This document shows, in pieces, positions 34,402 through 41,496 of a stretch of DNA of 64,000 bases. The translations under genes were made by a program, and so were the position numbers. The notes beneath the pieces were generated by a model. The model saw only the letters and a program-made list of their open reading frames with translations, was not told the origin of the DNA and ran no database searches. Each line of letters begins with the position of its first letter. The stretch's first letter is position 1. The DNA comes from Erwinia sp. SLM-02 (GTDB lineage Bacteria; Pseudomonadota; Gammaproteobacteria; Enterobacterales; Enterobacteriaceae), in NCBI RefSeq assembly GCF_037450285.1, contig NZ_JAQISN010000001.1, positions 1,736,001-1,800,000 on the forward strand, given 5' to 3'.

Positions 34402-35058
34402 ATGATAATTGACCTTTTACTGCGTATCGCCCTCGCCGGTGCGCTGGGTGGCGTGATCGGGATGGAGCGCCAGCTGCGCTCGAAAGAAGCCGGGCTGCGT
34501 ACGCACATTCTGGTCGGGATCGGCAGCGCCATGTTTATGATCGTCTCGAAATACGGCTTTAACGATATTCTTCAGGCCTCTCATATTGCGCTTGACCCCA
34601 GCCGGGTCGCCGCCCAGGTGGTCAGCGGCATGGGTTTTCTCGGTGCCGGGACCATCATCATCCAGAAACAAATCGTTAAGGGGCTGACCACCGCCGCCGG
34701 GCTGTGGGTGACGGCGGCTATCGGGCTGGTGATCGGCAGCGGCATGTACGAGATCGGTATTTACGGCACCCTGCTGGCGCTGGTGGTGCTGGAAACCTTT
34801 CGCCGGCTCAGCTACCGTTTCATCGGTCGTAATCTGACCCTGATCGTCCAGCTCAAATCCAAAAGCGTACCGCTGGTGCTGATCGCGCTGCAGCATCGGG
34901 ACGTGCGCACCGGAAAAATCACCCTGACCAACCGCGACAGCGAAACCGGGCTGTGCGAAATGATGGTCGACGTGACCCTGTCACGCAAAGTGGCTCCGGA
35001 AAAAATGTACAACGTGCTGCTGGAAATAAACGGCGTGCGTTCGCTGGAAATACATTAG
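34402..35058 (+). CDS. MgtC/SapB-family inner-membrane protein
   Basis: The 218-residue protein has four to five hydrophobic helices in the first 145 residues and the MgtC family signatures GGVIGMERQLRSKEAGLRTH, VSGMGFLGAGTIII and GLTTAAGLWVTAAIGL. A soluble C-terminal domain of about 70 residues (LIVQLKSKSVPLVL start) follows. MgtC proteins aid growth in low Mg2+ and inhibit F1Fo-ATPase in Salmonella; plain SapB/YhiD members have unclear roles. A strong ribosome site (AGGAGG) precedes the start. No PhoP box was found in the 185 bases upstream, so I do not call it mgtC. Confidence 0.88.
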   Translation: MIIDLLLRIALAGALGGVIGMERQLRSKEAGLRTHILVGIGSAMFMIVSKYGFNDILQASHIALDPSRVAAQVVSGMGFLGAGTIIIQKQIVKGLTTAAGLWVTAAIGLVIGSGMYEIGIYGTLLALVVLETFRRLSYRFIGRNLTLIVQLKSKSVPLVLIALQHRDVRTGKITLTNRDSETGLCEMMVDVTLSRKVAPEKMYNVLLEINGVRSLEIH

Positions 35059-35163
35059 CCACAAATGCTCATGGCAAAAATAGCTGAAACAGTTACTCTA
35101 ACAGCCATGCCTGTTGCGGCTGGCCCTGTGCCAGCAACGTTGTCTTGTTAAATGGAGATTATA

Positions 35164-35451
35164 ATGACCGAGAAATCCGTACTGATTATCGCCACGTTTA
35201 CTGCTAAACCGGGCCAGGGCGATGCGCTGTTTGCCGCGCTGAATCCCTGCGTTGCCCCCAGCCGCCTTGAGGCCGGTAACGTGCATTACGATCTGTACCG
35301 TAGCGTGGAGAACCCGGACGCCTTCCTGTTCCACGAGACGTGGAAAAGCCATGCCGCTATTGAAGAGCACGAAAAACAGCCGCATTTCCTGGCGCTGATC
35401 GCCGGCGTGGAATCCCTGCTCGCCGCCCCGCCGGTGATTACCAAAATCTGA
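35164..35451 (+). CDS. Antibiotic-biosynthesis-monooxygenase-fold protein (YgiN-like)
   Basis: This 95-residue protein has the ABM ferredoxin-like fold: IIATFTAKPGQGDALFAAL, then HYDLYRSVENPDAFLFHETW (conserved Asn/Glu/Trp) and AAIEEHEKQPHF. Members include quinol monooxygenases such as YgiN and small heme or detoxifying enzymes; the substrate here is unknown. ATG 35164 has a GGAG site seven bases away; the upstream in-frame start at 35152 is less likely. It stands alone before a bidirectional terminator. Confidence 0.85.
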   Translation: MTEKSVLIIATFTAKPGQGDALFAALNPCVAPSRLEAGNVHYDLYRSVENPDAFLFHETWKSHAAIEEHEKQPHFLALIAGVESLLAAPPVITKI

Positions 35452-35470
35452 TCTGCCGCGCTCAGATGTT

Positions 35471-35510
35471 AAACGGCCCCCGGGTATCACACCGGGGGCC
35501 GTTTCGTTTC
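35471..35510. terminator. Bidirectional terminator between the ABM gene and dbpA
   Basis: AAACGGCCCCCGG (35471-35483) pairs perfectly with CCGGGGGCCGTTT (35492-35504), with T-rich flank on the plus side and A-rich start on the other. It separates convergent genes. Confidence 0.88.
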
Positions 35511-35532
35511 AGGCAAGGGAACGCTGAAGAAC

Positions 35533-36912
35533 TTACTTCACGATGCGGGCGCGGCAGGTTTTGCCTTTGATTTTTACCTGCTGCAGCTGCTGCATGACCT
35601 TGCGAACCAGCTCCGTGCGAATCGCCACGAAGGCCAGCGTCGGGGCAATATCAATCTTGCCGACCTGATCGCCCGTCAGCCCGCCGTCGCCGGTCAGTGC
35701 GCCCAGGATATCCCCCGGACGGATCTTGGCTTTGCGCCCGCCGTCGAGGCTGAGGGTGGTCATCTCCGCGCGCAGCGGTTTCGGCGCCACGGACTTGAGT
35801 TCGCTGACGCTGGCCCACGTCAGGCGCTGCTGCAGGAAATCTTCCAGCGCATGGGCGCGCTGCATTTCATCCGGCGCAACGAAGCTGATCGCACAGCCTT
35901 CGGCACCGGCACGCGCGGTACGGCCAATGCGGTGGACGTGCACTTCCGGATCGAACGACAGCTGATAGTTCACCACCATCGCCAGCGATTTAATATCCAG
36001 CCCGCGCGCCGCGACGTCGGTCGCCACCAGCACCCGGCAGCTGCCGTTGGCAAAGCGTATCAGCACCCGGTCGCGCTCGGACTGTTCCAGATCGCCGTGC
36101 AGTGCCAGCGCGCTGATCTGCGCACTGTCCAGCGAGGCGGCGATGTCATCACACTCGCGCTTGGTGTTGCAGAACACCACGCAGGAAGCAGGCTGGCGCT
36201 CGCTGAGCAAGCCGATCAGTGCGCTCATTTTTTCGCGCGCGCTGGCCTCATAGAAGGTCTGCTCGATGGACGGCAGATCGGACACGTCGCCGGTTTCCAC
36301 CGTTAGCGGATCGCGCTGCACGCGCTGGCTGATGCGGGCAATATCTTCAGGCCAGGTGGCGGAGAACAGCAGCGTCTGGCGCTGCGGCGGGCAGTAGCTG
36401 ATAATCGCATCGATATCATCACGGAAGCCCATCTCCAGCATGCGGTCGGCCTCATCCAGCACCAGCGTTGCCACGCCGTCCAGCTTGAGGGTTTCTCGCT
36501 TGAGGTGCTCCAGGATACGCCCCGGCGTACCGACCACCACATGCGGCGCGTGCACCAGCGAATCGCGCTGAGCGCCCATCGGCTGGCCGCCGCACAGGGT
36601 CAGGATTTTGATATTGGCGGTAAAACGCGCCAGCCGGCGCAGCTCTTTCGCCACCTGATCGGCCAGTTCACGGGTCGGGCACAGCACCAGCGACTGAGTG
36701 ACATACTGACTGACGTCCAGACGGTGCATCACACCCAGACCAAACGCGGCGGTTTTGCCGCTGCCGGTTTTCGCCTGCGCGCGCACGTCACGCCCTTCCA
36801 GGATCGCCGGAAGCGATGCGGCCTGTACCGGCGTCATGGCCAGATAGCCAAGTTCATTAAGGTTTTCAATCTGGCTGGCGGGCAGCAGGTTCAGGGTAGA
36901 AAAAGCAGTCAC
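35533..36912 (-). CDS. dbpA: ATP-dependent RNA helicase DbpA
   Basis: DbpA is a DEAD-box helicase that acts in 50S assembly by binding hairpin 92 of 23S rRNA. The 459-residue protein has Q motif (MTPVQAASLP), Walker A (AKTGSGKTAA, about 46-55), DEAD in VLDEADRML (about 152), SAT in LFSATWPED, and HRIGRTARAG. The C-terminal RNA-binding domain (KIRPGDILGALTGDGGL and on) is specific to DbpA. A start at 36912 fits the known N-terminus MTAFSTLNLLP. Confidence 0.96.
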   Translation of the reverse strand: MTAFSTLNLLPASQIENLNELGYLAMTPVQAASLPAILEGRDVRAQAKTGSGKTAAFGLGVMHRLDVSQYVTQSLVLCPTRELADQVAKELRRLARFTANIKILTLCGGQPMGAQRDSLVHAPHVVVGTPGRILEHLKRETLKLDGVATLVLDEADRMLEMGFRDDIDAIISYCPPQRQTLLFSATWPEDIARISQRVQRDPLTVETGDVSDLPSIEQTFYEASAREKMSALIGLLSERQPASCVVFCNTKRECDDIAASLDSAQISALALHGDLEQSERDRVLIRFANGSCRVLVATDVAARGLDIKSLAMVVNYQLSFDPEVHVHRIGRTARAGAEGCAISFVAPDEMQRAHALEDFLQQRLTWASVSELKSVAPKPLRAEMTTLSLDGGRKAKIRPGDILGALTGDGGLTGDQVGKIDIAPTLAFVAIRTELVRKVMQQLQQVKIKGKTCRARIVK

Positions 36913-37061
36913 GGGTATTATCTCTGATCAATCGGGCGGGAATTTTGCCGCTGATTGTAGCAGATAATCCGCTGTGAACGTTACTTTCAGGCGGAAAGAG
37001 GTAACGACGGAGGATGCATAAGGCCAAAAGGAAGAACAATTTTAGAGAATGTTACAAGTCT

Positions 37062-37469
37062 TCAGACTACATAATCATGCTCCGCTACAATATCGTTACG
37101 GTAATCAGAAAGGATCCTTAGTGCAAAAGCTGTGTCATTCAAATCAGCCTCATCCATCGCTGCAAGTACAGTCAGTTTTACTAATTCGAACGAAGCATTG
37201 AGTTCATAGCCATTCATAAGAAGAAAAACACTCGCAGCCTGAAAGGCTGTTCGTTTATTTGCATCATTAAAAGCATGGGCTTTTGCAATTGCTATAAGAT
37301 ACATCGCTGCAAAAACAAAAATATCGTCACAACCCTCGTAATCGGCTAACGTTTGTATCCGGAATAATGCACCTGCCAGTCGGTCTTCATCAGGCTGTCC
37401 GCTGCCAGGGAGGGTCGAATTCTGGATTTCAATAACCTGCCCGGATGTCAGGAATTCGATGTCATCCAT
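37062..37469 (-). CDS. doc: Death-on-curing (Doc/Fic) toxin
   Basis: The 135-residue protein carries the Doc form of the Fic motif, HAFNDANKRTAFQAA (about 73-87). Doc toxins phosphorylate elongation factor Tu and stop translation. The third residue before the last of the motif is Ala rather than the common Gly, which Doc members tolerate. Its ATG shares one base with the antitoxin stop (TAATG), so toxin translation follows the antitoxin. The pair sits between dbpA and ttcA and is more AT-rich than both, suggesting transfer. Confidence 0.9.
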   Translation of the reverse strand: MDDIEFLTSGQVIEIQNSTLPGSGQPDEDRLAGALFRIQTLADYEGCDDIFVFAAMYLIAIAKAHAFNDANKRTAFQAASVFLLMNGYELNASFELVKLTVLAAMDEADLNDTAFALRILSDYRNDIVAEHDYVV

Positions 37470-37765
37470 TACTTATCTTCCAGTGCTTTGATTATTTTTG
37501 CATGTTTGTGCTTGGTTTTGCTTAAAGCTTCATTGAATGAAATTTTAAACATGCTGCCTCTCTTTGGAGTGATGCGCTTTCCTTTATGAATGATGTAGGG
37601 TTTGTAGATGAAATTTTCTTCTTCAGGTTTTTCCTCAAAAAGCGCTCCATTTAGGACCGTATCAGGCCTTCCTCTCTGAGTCACAACAATAGTCTCACCA
37701 TTTCGGACAGCGTCCAAAATGTCAGAAAGCTCCGCCCTCATCTGGGTATAACTGATTTTTCGCAT
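37469..37765 (-). CDS. phd: Phd/YefM-family antitoxin
   Basis: This 98-residue protein has the Phd N-terminal DNA-binding fold (MRAELSDILDAVRNGETIVV, then QRGRPDTVL) and a charged C-terminal tail that would wrap the Doc toxin. A ribosome site (AGAGGTG) lies six bases before the start. A palindrome just upstream (37781-37792) is a likely operator for self-repression. Confidence 0.88.
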   Translation of the reverse strand: MRKISYTQMRAELSDILDAVRNGETIVVTQRGRPDTVLNGALFEEKPEEENFIYKPYIIHKGKRITPKRGSMFKISFNEALSKTKHKHAKIIKALEDK

Positions 37766-37777
37766 ATGACACCTCTA

Positions 37778-37797
37778 AACTGTACATGTACAAGTTA
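37778..37797 (-). promoter_or_regulatory. Palindromic operator upstream of phd-doc
   Basis: TGTACATGTACA (37781-37792) is a perfect palindrome with further partial symmetry in the flanking AACT/AGTT. It lies 16 bases before the phd start, where Phd-type antitoxins bind to repress their own operon. Binding is inferred. Confidence 0.6.
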
Positions 37798-38073
37798 GCA
37801 CAGGGAGTCTTTTGATGACAGAAAGAAAACATGTCTTGAAAAAGCGCCTCCGCTCAGATGAGCAGAAGCATCCCCACAGCTTAGCATTGATAAACTAATA
37901 CTTCTTTTATCAGGTTTCGCCGGAGAGGGTTAGCAGTGTTAAAGTAAGATGAAATTCTACTGTAAAACGTGCTGGTATTCGCCATCGTAATCCGTACCAT
38001 AGCACGCCAGTCAGTTTTCATGCCGGGCCTGCCGATGTTCTCGCCCACTCCAGCAATACGAGATAGCTAATAA
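37798..38073. other. Gap between phd-doc and ttcA
   Basis: No gene is supported in these 276 bases. The part nearest phd is AT-rich, like the module; the part nearest ttcA returns to core composition and presumably holds the ttcA promoter, though no strong consensus could be fixed by eye. Confidence 0.4.
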
Positions 38074-39003
38074 ATGCAACCGAATCCGGAAACCAGTAAG
38101 AAAGAGCAGTACAACCTCAACAAGCTGCAGAAGCGTCTGCGCCGTAACGTCGGCCAGGCGATTGCTGACTTTAATATGATCGAAGAGGGTGACCGGATCA
38201 TGGTGTGCCTCTCCGGCGGCAAAGACAGCTACACCATGCTGGAGATCCTGCGCAATCTGCAGCAGAGCGCGCCGATTTCTTTCTCGCTGGTGGCGGTAAA
38301 TCTCGACCAGAAACAGCCGGGCTTCCCGGGCCATATTCTGCCGGAATATCTGGAAACGCAGGGTGTGGAATATAAGATCGTCGAAGAAGACACCTATGCC
38401 ATCGTTAAGGACAAAATCCCGGAAGGCAAAACCACCTGCTCGCTCTGCTCTCGCCTGCGCCGCGGTATTCTGTACCGCACGGCCACCGAGCTGGGCTGCA
38501 CCAAAATCGCCCTGGGACATCACCGTGACGATATCGTGCAGACGCTGTTCCTGAACATGTTCTACGGCGGAAAAATGAAGGGCATGCCGCCGAAGCTGAT
38601 GAGCGACGACGGGAAGCATATCGTTATCCGTCCGCTGGCCTACTGCCGCGAGAAGGACATTGAGCGCTTCGCCATCGCCCGCGAATACCCGATTATTCCG
38701 TGCAACCTGTGCGGTTCGCAGCCGAACCTGCAGCGCCAGGTGATTGGCGATATGCTGCGCGACTGGGATAAGCGTTATCCGGGCCGTATTGAAACCCTGT
38801 TCAGCGCCATGCAGAACGTGGTGCCTTCGCATCTTGCCGACGGCGAACTGTTTGACTTCAAGGCCATCACCCACGGCAGCGACGTCGTTGACGGTGGCGA
38901 TCTGGCCTTCGATCGCGAAACCCTGCCGGTGCAGCCCGCCGGCTGGCAGCCGGAAGATGAAGACGAAGCCCCCGTTCGTCTTGACATCGTTCAGGTCGGC
39001 TAA
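38074..39003 (+). CDS. ttcA: tRNA 2-thiocytidine biosynthesis protein TtcA
   Basis: TtcA makes 2-thiocytidine at position 32 of some tRNAs using ATP, an Fe-S cluster and a sulfur donor. The 309-residue protein shows the PP-loop SGGKDSYT (about 47-54), the CxxC pair in TTCSLCSRLRRG (about 120-131) and Cys in IPCNLCGSQ (about 210-218), the three Cys of the cluster. The start is the usual family N-terminus. E. coli keeps it near dbpA and fnrS. Confidence 0.95.
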   Translation: MQPNPETSKKEQYNLNKLQKRLRRNVGQAIADFNMIEEGDRIMVCLSGGKDSYTMLEILRNLQQSAPISFSLVAVNLDQKQPGFPGHILPEYLETQGVEYKIVEEDTYAIVKDKIPEGKTTCSLCSRLRRGILYRTATELGCTKIALGHHRDDIVQTLFLNMFYGGKMKGMPPKLMSDDGKHIVIRPLAYCREKDIERFAIAREYPIIPCNLCGSQPNLQRQVIGDMLRDWDKRYPGRIETLFSAMQNVVPSHLADGELFDFKAITHGSDVVDGGDLAFDRETLPVQPAGWQPEDEDEAPVRLDIVQVG

Positions 39004-39026
39004 GCACAACATTTCACGGAGGAAGT

Positions 39027-39722
39027 GTGTCGCGATCGCAACGCCTGCTGGATCTGCTGCAACTGCTGCGTAACCACCGCTTCCCCGTGCCCGGCGCTCA
39101 GCTCGCCGGCACGCTCGGCATCAGCCTGCGCACGCTCTACCGCGATATCGCCACGCTGCAACAGCAGGGGGCGGATATCGCCGGTGAGCCGGGCATGGGC
39201 TACGTATTAAAACCCGGCTTCACCCTCCCCCCGCTGATGTTCAGCGAAGAGGAGATTGAGGCGCTGGTGTTAGGCTCCCGCTGGGTAGCCAGCCGCACCG
39301 ATACCGGGCTGAGCCAGTCGGCCAGGAGCGCGTTAAGCAAAATTGCCGCCGTCCTTCCTGCCGAACTGCGCCACAGCCTGGACAGTAACGGCCTGATGGC
39401 CGCGCCGTCTGCCAGCCCCCGAGTTGAAAGCGTGGATTTTGTCGCCATCCGGCGGGCGATCAGGCAGGAGCTGACGGCGACCCTCACCTATCGTGACGGC
39501 AAGGATTGCTCCACCCGGCGCGTGATCTGGCCGTTCCTGCTGGGCTACTTTGATAATCTGCATATCCTCGGTGCCTGGTGTGAACTGCGCGGCGACTTCC
39601 GCCACTTCCGCACCGACCGCATTCTCTCACTGGAACTCCATTCCACCCGCTATCCCCGCCGCCGCGCCGCCTTGATCAAGCAGTGGCGCGAGCAGCAGTT
39701 CCCGGACAGGCCGGCTCAGTAG
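39027..39722 (+). CDS. YafY/WYL-type transcriptional regulator
   Basis: The 231-residue protein has a DeoR-like winged helix at the N-terminus (SRSQRLLDLLQLLRNHRF, then LAGTLGISLRTLYRDIATLQ) and a WYL domain (about 135-215), in which the signature is modified to LTATLTYRDGKDCSTRRVIW, with a C-terminal Arg cluster. WYL regulators sense small ligands or nucleic acids. It begins with GTG 39027, preceded by a strong ribosome site (CGGAGGAA). It is 23 bases after ttcA, so may be co-transcribed. The target is unknown. Confidence 0.87.
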   Translation: MSRSQRLLDLLQLLRNHRFPVPGAQLAGTLGISLRTLYRDIATLQQQGADIAGEPGMGYVLKPGFTLPPLMFSEEEIEALVLGSRWVASRTDTGLSQSARSALSKIAAVLPAELRHSLDSNGLMAAPSASPRVESVDFVAIRRAIRQELTATLTYRDGKDCSTRRVIWPFLLGYFDNLHILGAWCELRGDFRHFRTDRILSLELHSTRYPRRRAALIKQWREQQFPDRPAQ

Positions 39723-39729
39723 CCCTGCC

Positions 39730-39879
39730 TCAGTGATGCGCGGGCGGGTCGATGATCGGGTCAGGATCGACGGGCGGTGGATCGGGAAGCGGCTGCGGCG
39801 TCGGTATCGGGCCGGGAACGGGTGCAGGGTCGCCCAGAGGTTCTGAGCCGCGAATGGCATGAAGCTGGTCAGTGAACAT
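39730..39879 (-). CDS. Small proline-rich protein of unknown function
   Basis: A 49-codon frame encodes MFTDQLHAIRGSEPLGDPAP followed by a run of Pro-Ile-Asp repeats ending DPAHH. About a third of the residues are Pro. The start has an excellent ribosome site (AAGGGG, five bases upstream). There is no signal peptide or membrane helix. The site lies between the WYL regulator, convergent to it, and the end of the FnrS gene. It is too short for most gene finders. I do not recognise the family; expression should be confirmed. Confidence 0.55.
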   Translation of the reverse strand: MFTDQLHAIRGSEPLGDPAPVPGPIPTPQPLPDPPPVDPDPIIDPPAHH

Positions 39880-39946
39880 ACTGTCCCCTTACTGTTTAAA
39901 GCGTGAGCTTTAAGCGTAGGACATCTGACCGGGCTGGCAAACGGGC

Positions 39947-40066
39947 AAAAAAAAGCCGGCTCGGAGCCGGCGTCGTACGAATTAAATGTGCTATGCATTA
40001 ATTCTAAAAATGAAGTAAGACAATTATGGAGCGCAACGCCCATCGCTTGACGTTGCATTCACCTGC
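39947..40066 (-). ncRNA. fnrS: FnrS, anaerobically induced Hfq-binding small RNA
   Basis: On the minus strand the sequence from GCAGGTGAATGCAACG (start about 40066) to the T-run at 39947-39954 matches E. coli FnrS nearly base for base: the shared 5' blocks GTCAAGCGATGGGCGTTGCG and CTCCATA, then GTCTTACTTC, ATGCATAGCAC and TTCGTACGACGCCG, ending in a GCCGGCTCCGAGCCGGC hairpin plus eight T. Length about 120 nt also agrees. FnrS is switched on by FNR without oxygen and represses mRNAs for aerobic enzymes such as sodA and sodB. The place next to zntB is conserved. It carries no ORF. Confidence 0.95.
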
Positions 40067-40101
40067 GAGAAAGAGTTTGCCCTTAACATCATCGTCAGAT
40101 A

Positions 40102-40115
40102 TTGACGTCGATCAG
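40102..40115 (-). promoter_or_regulatory. FNR-like site upstream of fnrS
   Basis: TTGACGTCGATCAG fits the FNR box TTGAT-N4-ATCAA with two mismatches in the ten fixed bases. Its centre (40108.5) is about 42 bases upstream of the predicted fnrS start (40066), the class II activator spacing. The -10 is weak by eye. Confidence 0.75.
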
Positions 40116-40150
40116 TTTTAACCGCCTTAATCGCACAATAATTTCTCTTT

Positions 40151-41134
40151 TCACAACCATTTACGTCGCCGCAACCACCACGCAACACCCAGCACCAGGA
40201 TTGCTAACAGCAGACAGAAAATACCAAAGCCAAAGCGCCAGCTTCCGCCCGGGATCCCCCCGAGGTTGACGCCGAACAGCCCGGTCAGAAACGTGGTCGG
40301 CAGGAACACCACCGCCAGCAGCGACATGGTATAGGTTCGGCGGTTCATCGCTTCCGCCATCACCGAACTGATTTCATCTGACAATACCCCGGTCCGCGCC
40401 ACGCTGGCGTCCAGATCGTCCAGCCCGCGGCCCAGACGGTCGGCAATGTCCTGCATCCGTCGGCGATCGTCATCGCTCATCCACGGCAGACGTTCACTCG
40501 CCAGCCGTGAGAACACGTCCCGCTGCGGGGCCATGTAGCGGCGCATAATGATCAGCTGTTTGCGGATCAGCGCCAGCTCGCCGCGCGGCGGAACCTGCAG
40601 GTCGACGACGGCATCCTCCAGTTCGATGATTTTGTCGTGCAGCTCCTCGATAAACTCACTGGTGTGGTCGGTCAATGAATCGCAGACATCCACCAGCCAG
40701 CTGCCGCCGTTGTGCGGGCCGTTGCCGTTTTGCAGATCGGTAAGCACTTCATCAATGGCAAACACCTTGCGCCGCCGGGTGGAGACAATCAGCTTATCGT
40801 TGATAAACACGCGGATGACCACCAGCTGGTCGGGCCGGGATTCGCTGTTCAGATTGACGCTGCGCAGGGTGATCATCGTGCCGTCACCCAGACGGCTGAC
40901 GCGCGGCCGCATACTGTCGCCGCCCAGCGCATCGCGCACGTTGTCCGGCAGCAGCGGCGTGGTGGTCAGCCACTCGGCGCTTTCAGGATGGGTGTAGTTC
41001 AGGTGCAGCCAGCACGGATGGTCGCACGTGAGCACCTCGGTATCGGCAATCGGGATCATCCCACCGTGGCCATCCAGCTGGCACGAGATAATCGCATCCG
41101 ATACCTGTAAGGATTTACCTGCAATAACGTCCAC
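40151..41134 (-). CDS. zntB: Zinc transport protein ZntB
   Basis: ZntB is a CorA-type pentameric zinc transporter of the inner membrane. The 327-residue protein has a large cytosolic N-terminal domain and two C-terminal membrane helices, the first followed by the GxN signature in FGVNLGGIPGG and the second ending in WLRRRKWL. GTG 41134 is chosen: it gives the exact E. coli length and aligned N-terminus (VDVIAGKSLQVSDA). In-frame ATGs at 41155 and 41215 would add unconserved residues. Confidence 0.92.
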   Translation of the reverse strand: MDVIAGKSLQVSDAIISCQLDGHGGMIPIADTEVLTCDHPCWLHLNYTHPESAEWLTTTPLLPDNVRDALGGDSMRPRVSRLGDGTMITLRSVNLNSESRPDQLVVIRVFINDKLIVSTRRRKVFAIDEVLTDLQNGNGPHNGGSWLVDVCDSLTDHTSEFIEELHDKIIELEDAVVDLQVPPRGELALIRKQLIIMRRYMAPQRDVFSRLASERLPWMSDDDRRRMQDIADRLGRGLDDLDASVARTGVLSDEISSVMAEAMNRRTYTMSLLAVVFLPTTFLTGLFGVNLGGIPGGSWRFGFGIFCLLLAILVLGVAWWLRRRKWL

Positions 41135-41361
41135 TTTTTGCCCCGCTTTCAACATAATCAATACGATACAGTCTAGCGTGCGGAACCGCAGTTGCAAAAT
41201 AATGCGCGTATACACAATGGTTAGTAAACATGACAGACCGGGTTCAGCGGCGGTGGAGGGATCCGTGGCAAAAAAGTGAACCCGCTCACGAAATCCAGTA
41301 ATTCCCGTTTTCCCCTCTTGTCAGCGGAGCCTTTCTGAGGAACTATTTACGTCAGAAATCA

Positions 41362-41443
41362 GGATTGCTACTGAATCTCAGGCAAAACCTAAACTGCTTT
41401 TTATGGACCGTGGGTCCGTTTGAAGCCGTTTAGGTTTTTTTTT
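41362..41443 (+). promoter_or_regulatory. BglG-type antiterminator (RAT) and overlapping terminator before bglF
   Basis: The RNA-antiterminator at 41362-41389 begins GGATTGCTACTGAATCTC and ends AGGCAAAACC, close to the E. coli bgl element. It overlaps the left arm of a terminator: AACCTAAAC (41386-41394) pairs with GTTTAGGTT (41428-41436), followed by a nine-base T-run. An inner hairpin GGACC-GTG-GGTCC is also present. BglG dimer binding to the RAT would prevent the terminator and open the operon when beta-glucosides are present. Confidence 0.92.
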
Positions 41444-41496
41444 GGCCTGAATTCAGTAACGGCCCGTTGACAAGATGTCAGAACCAGGAGCATACG

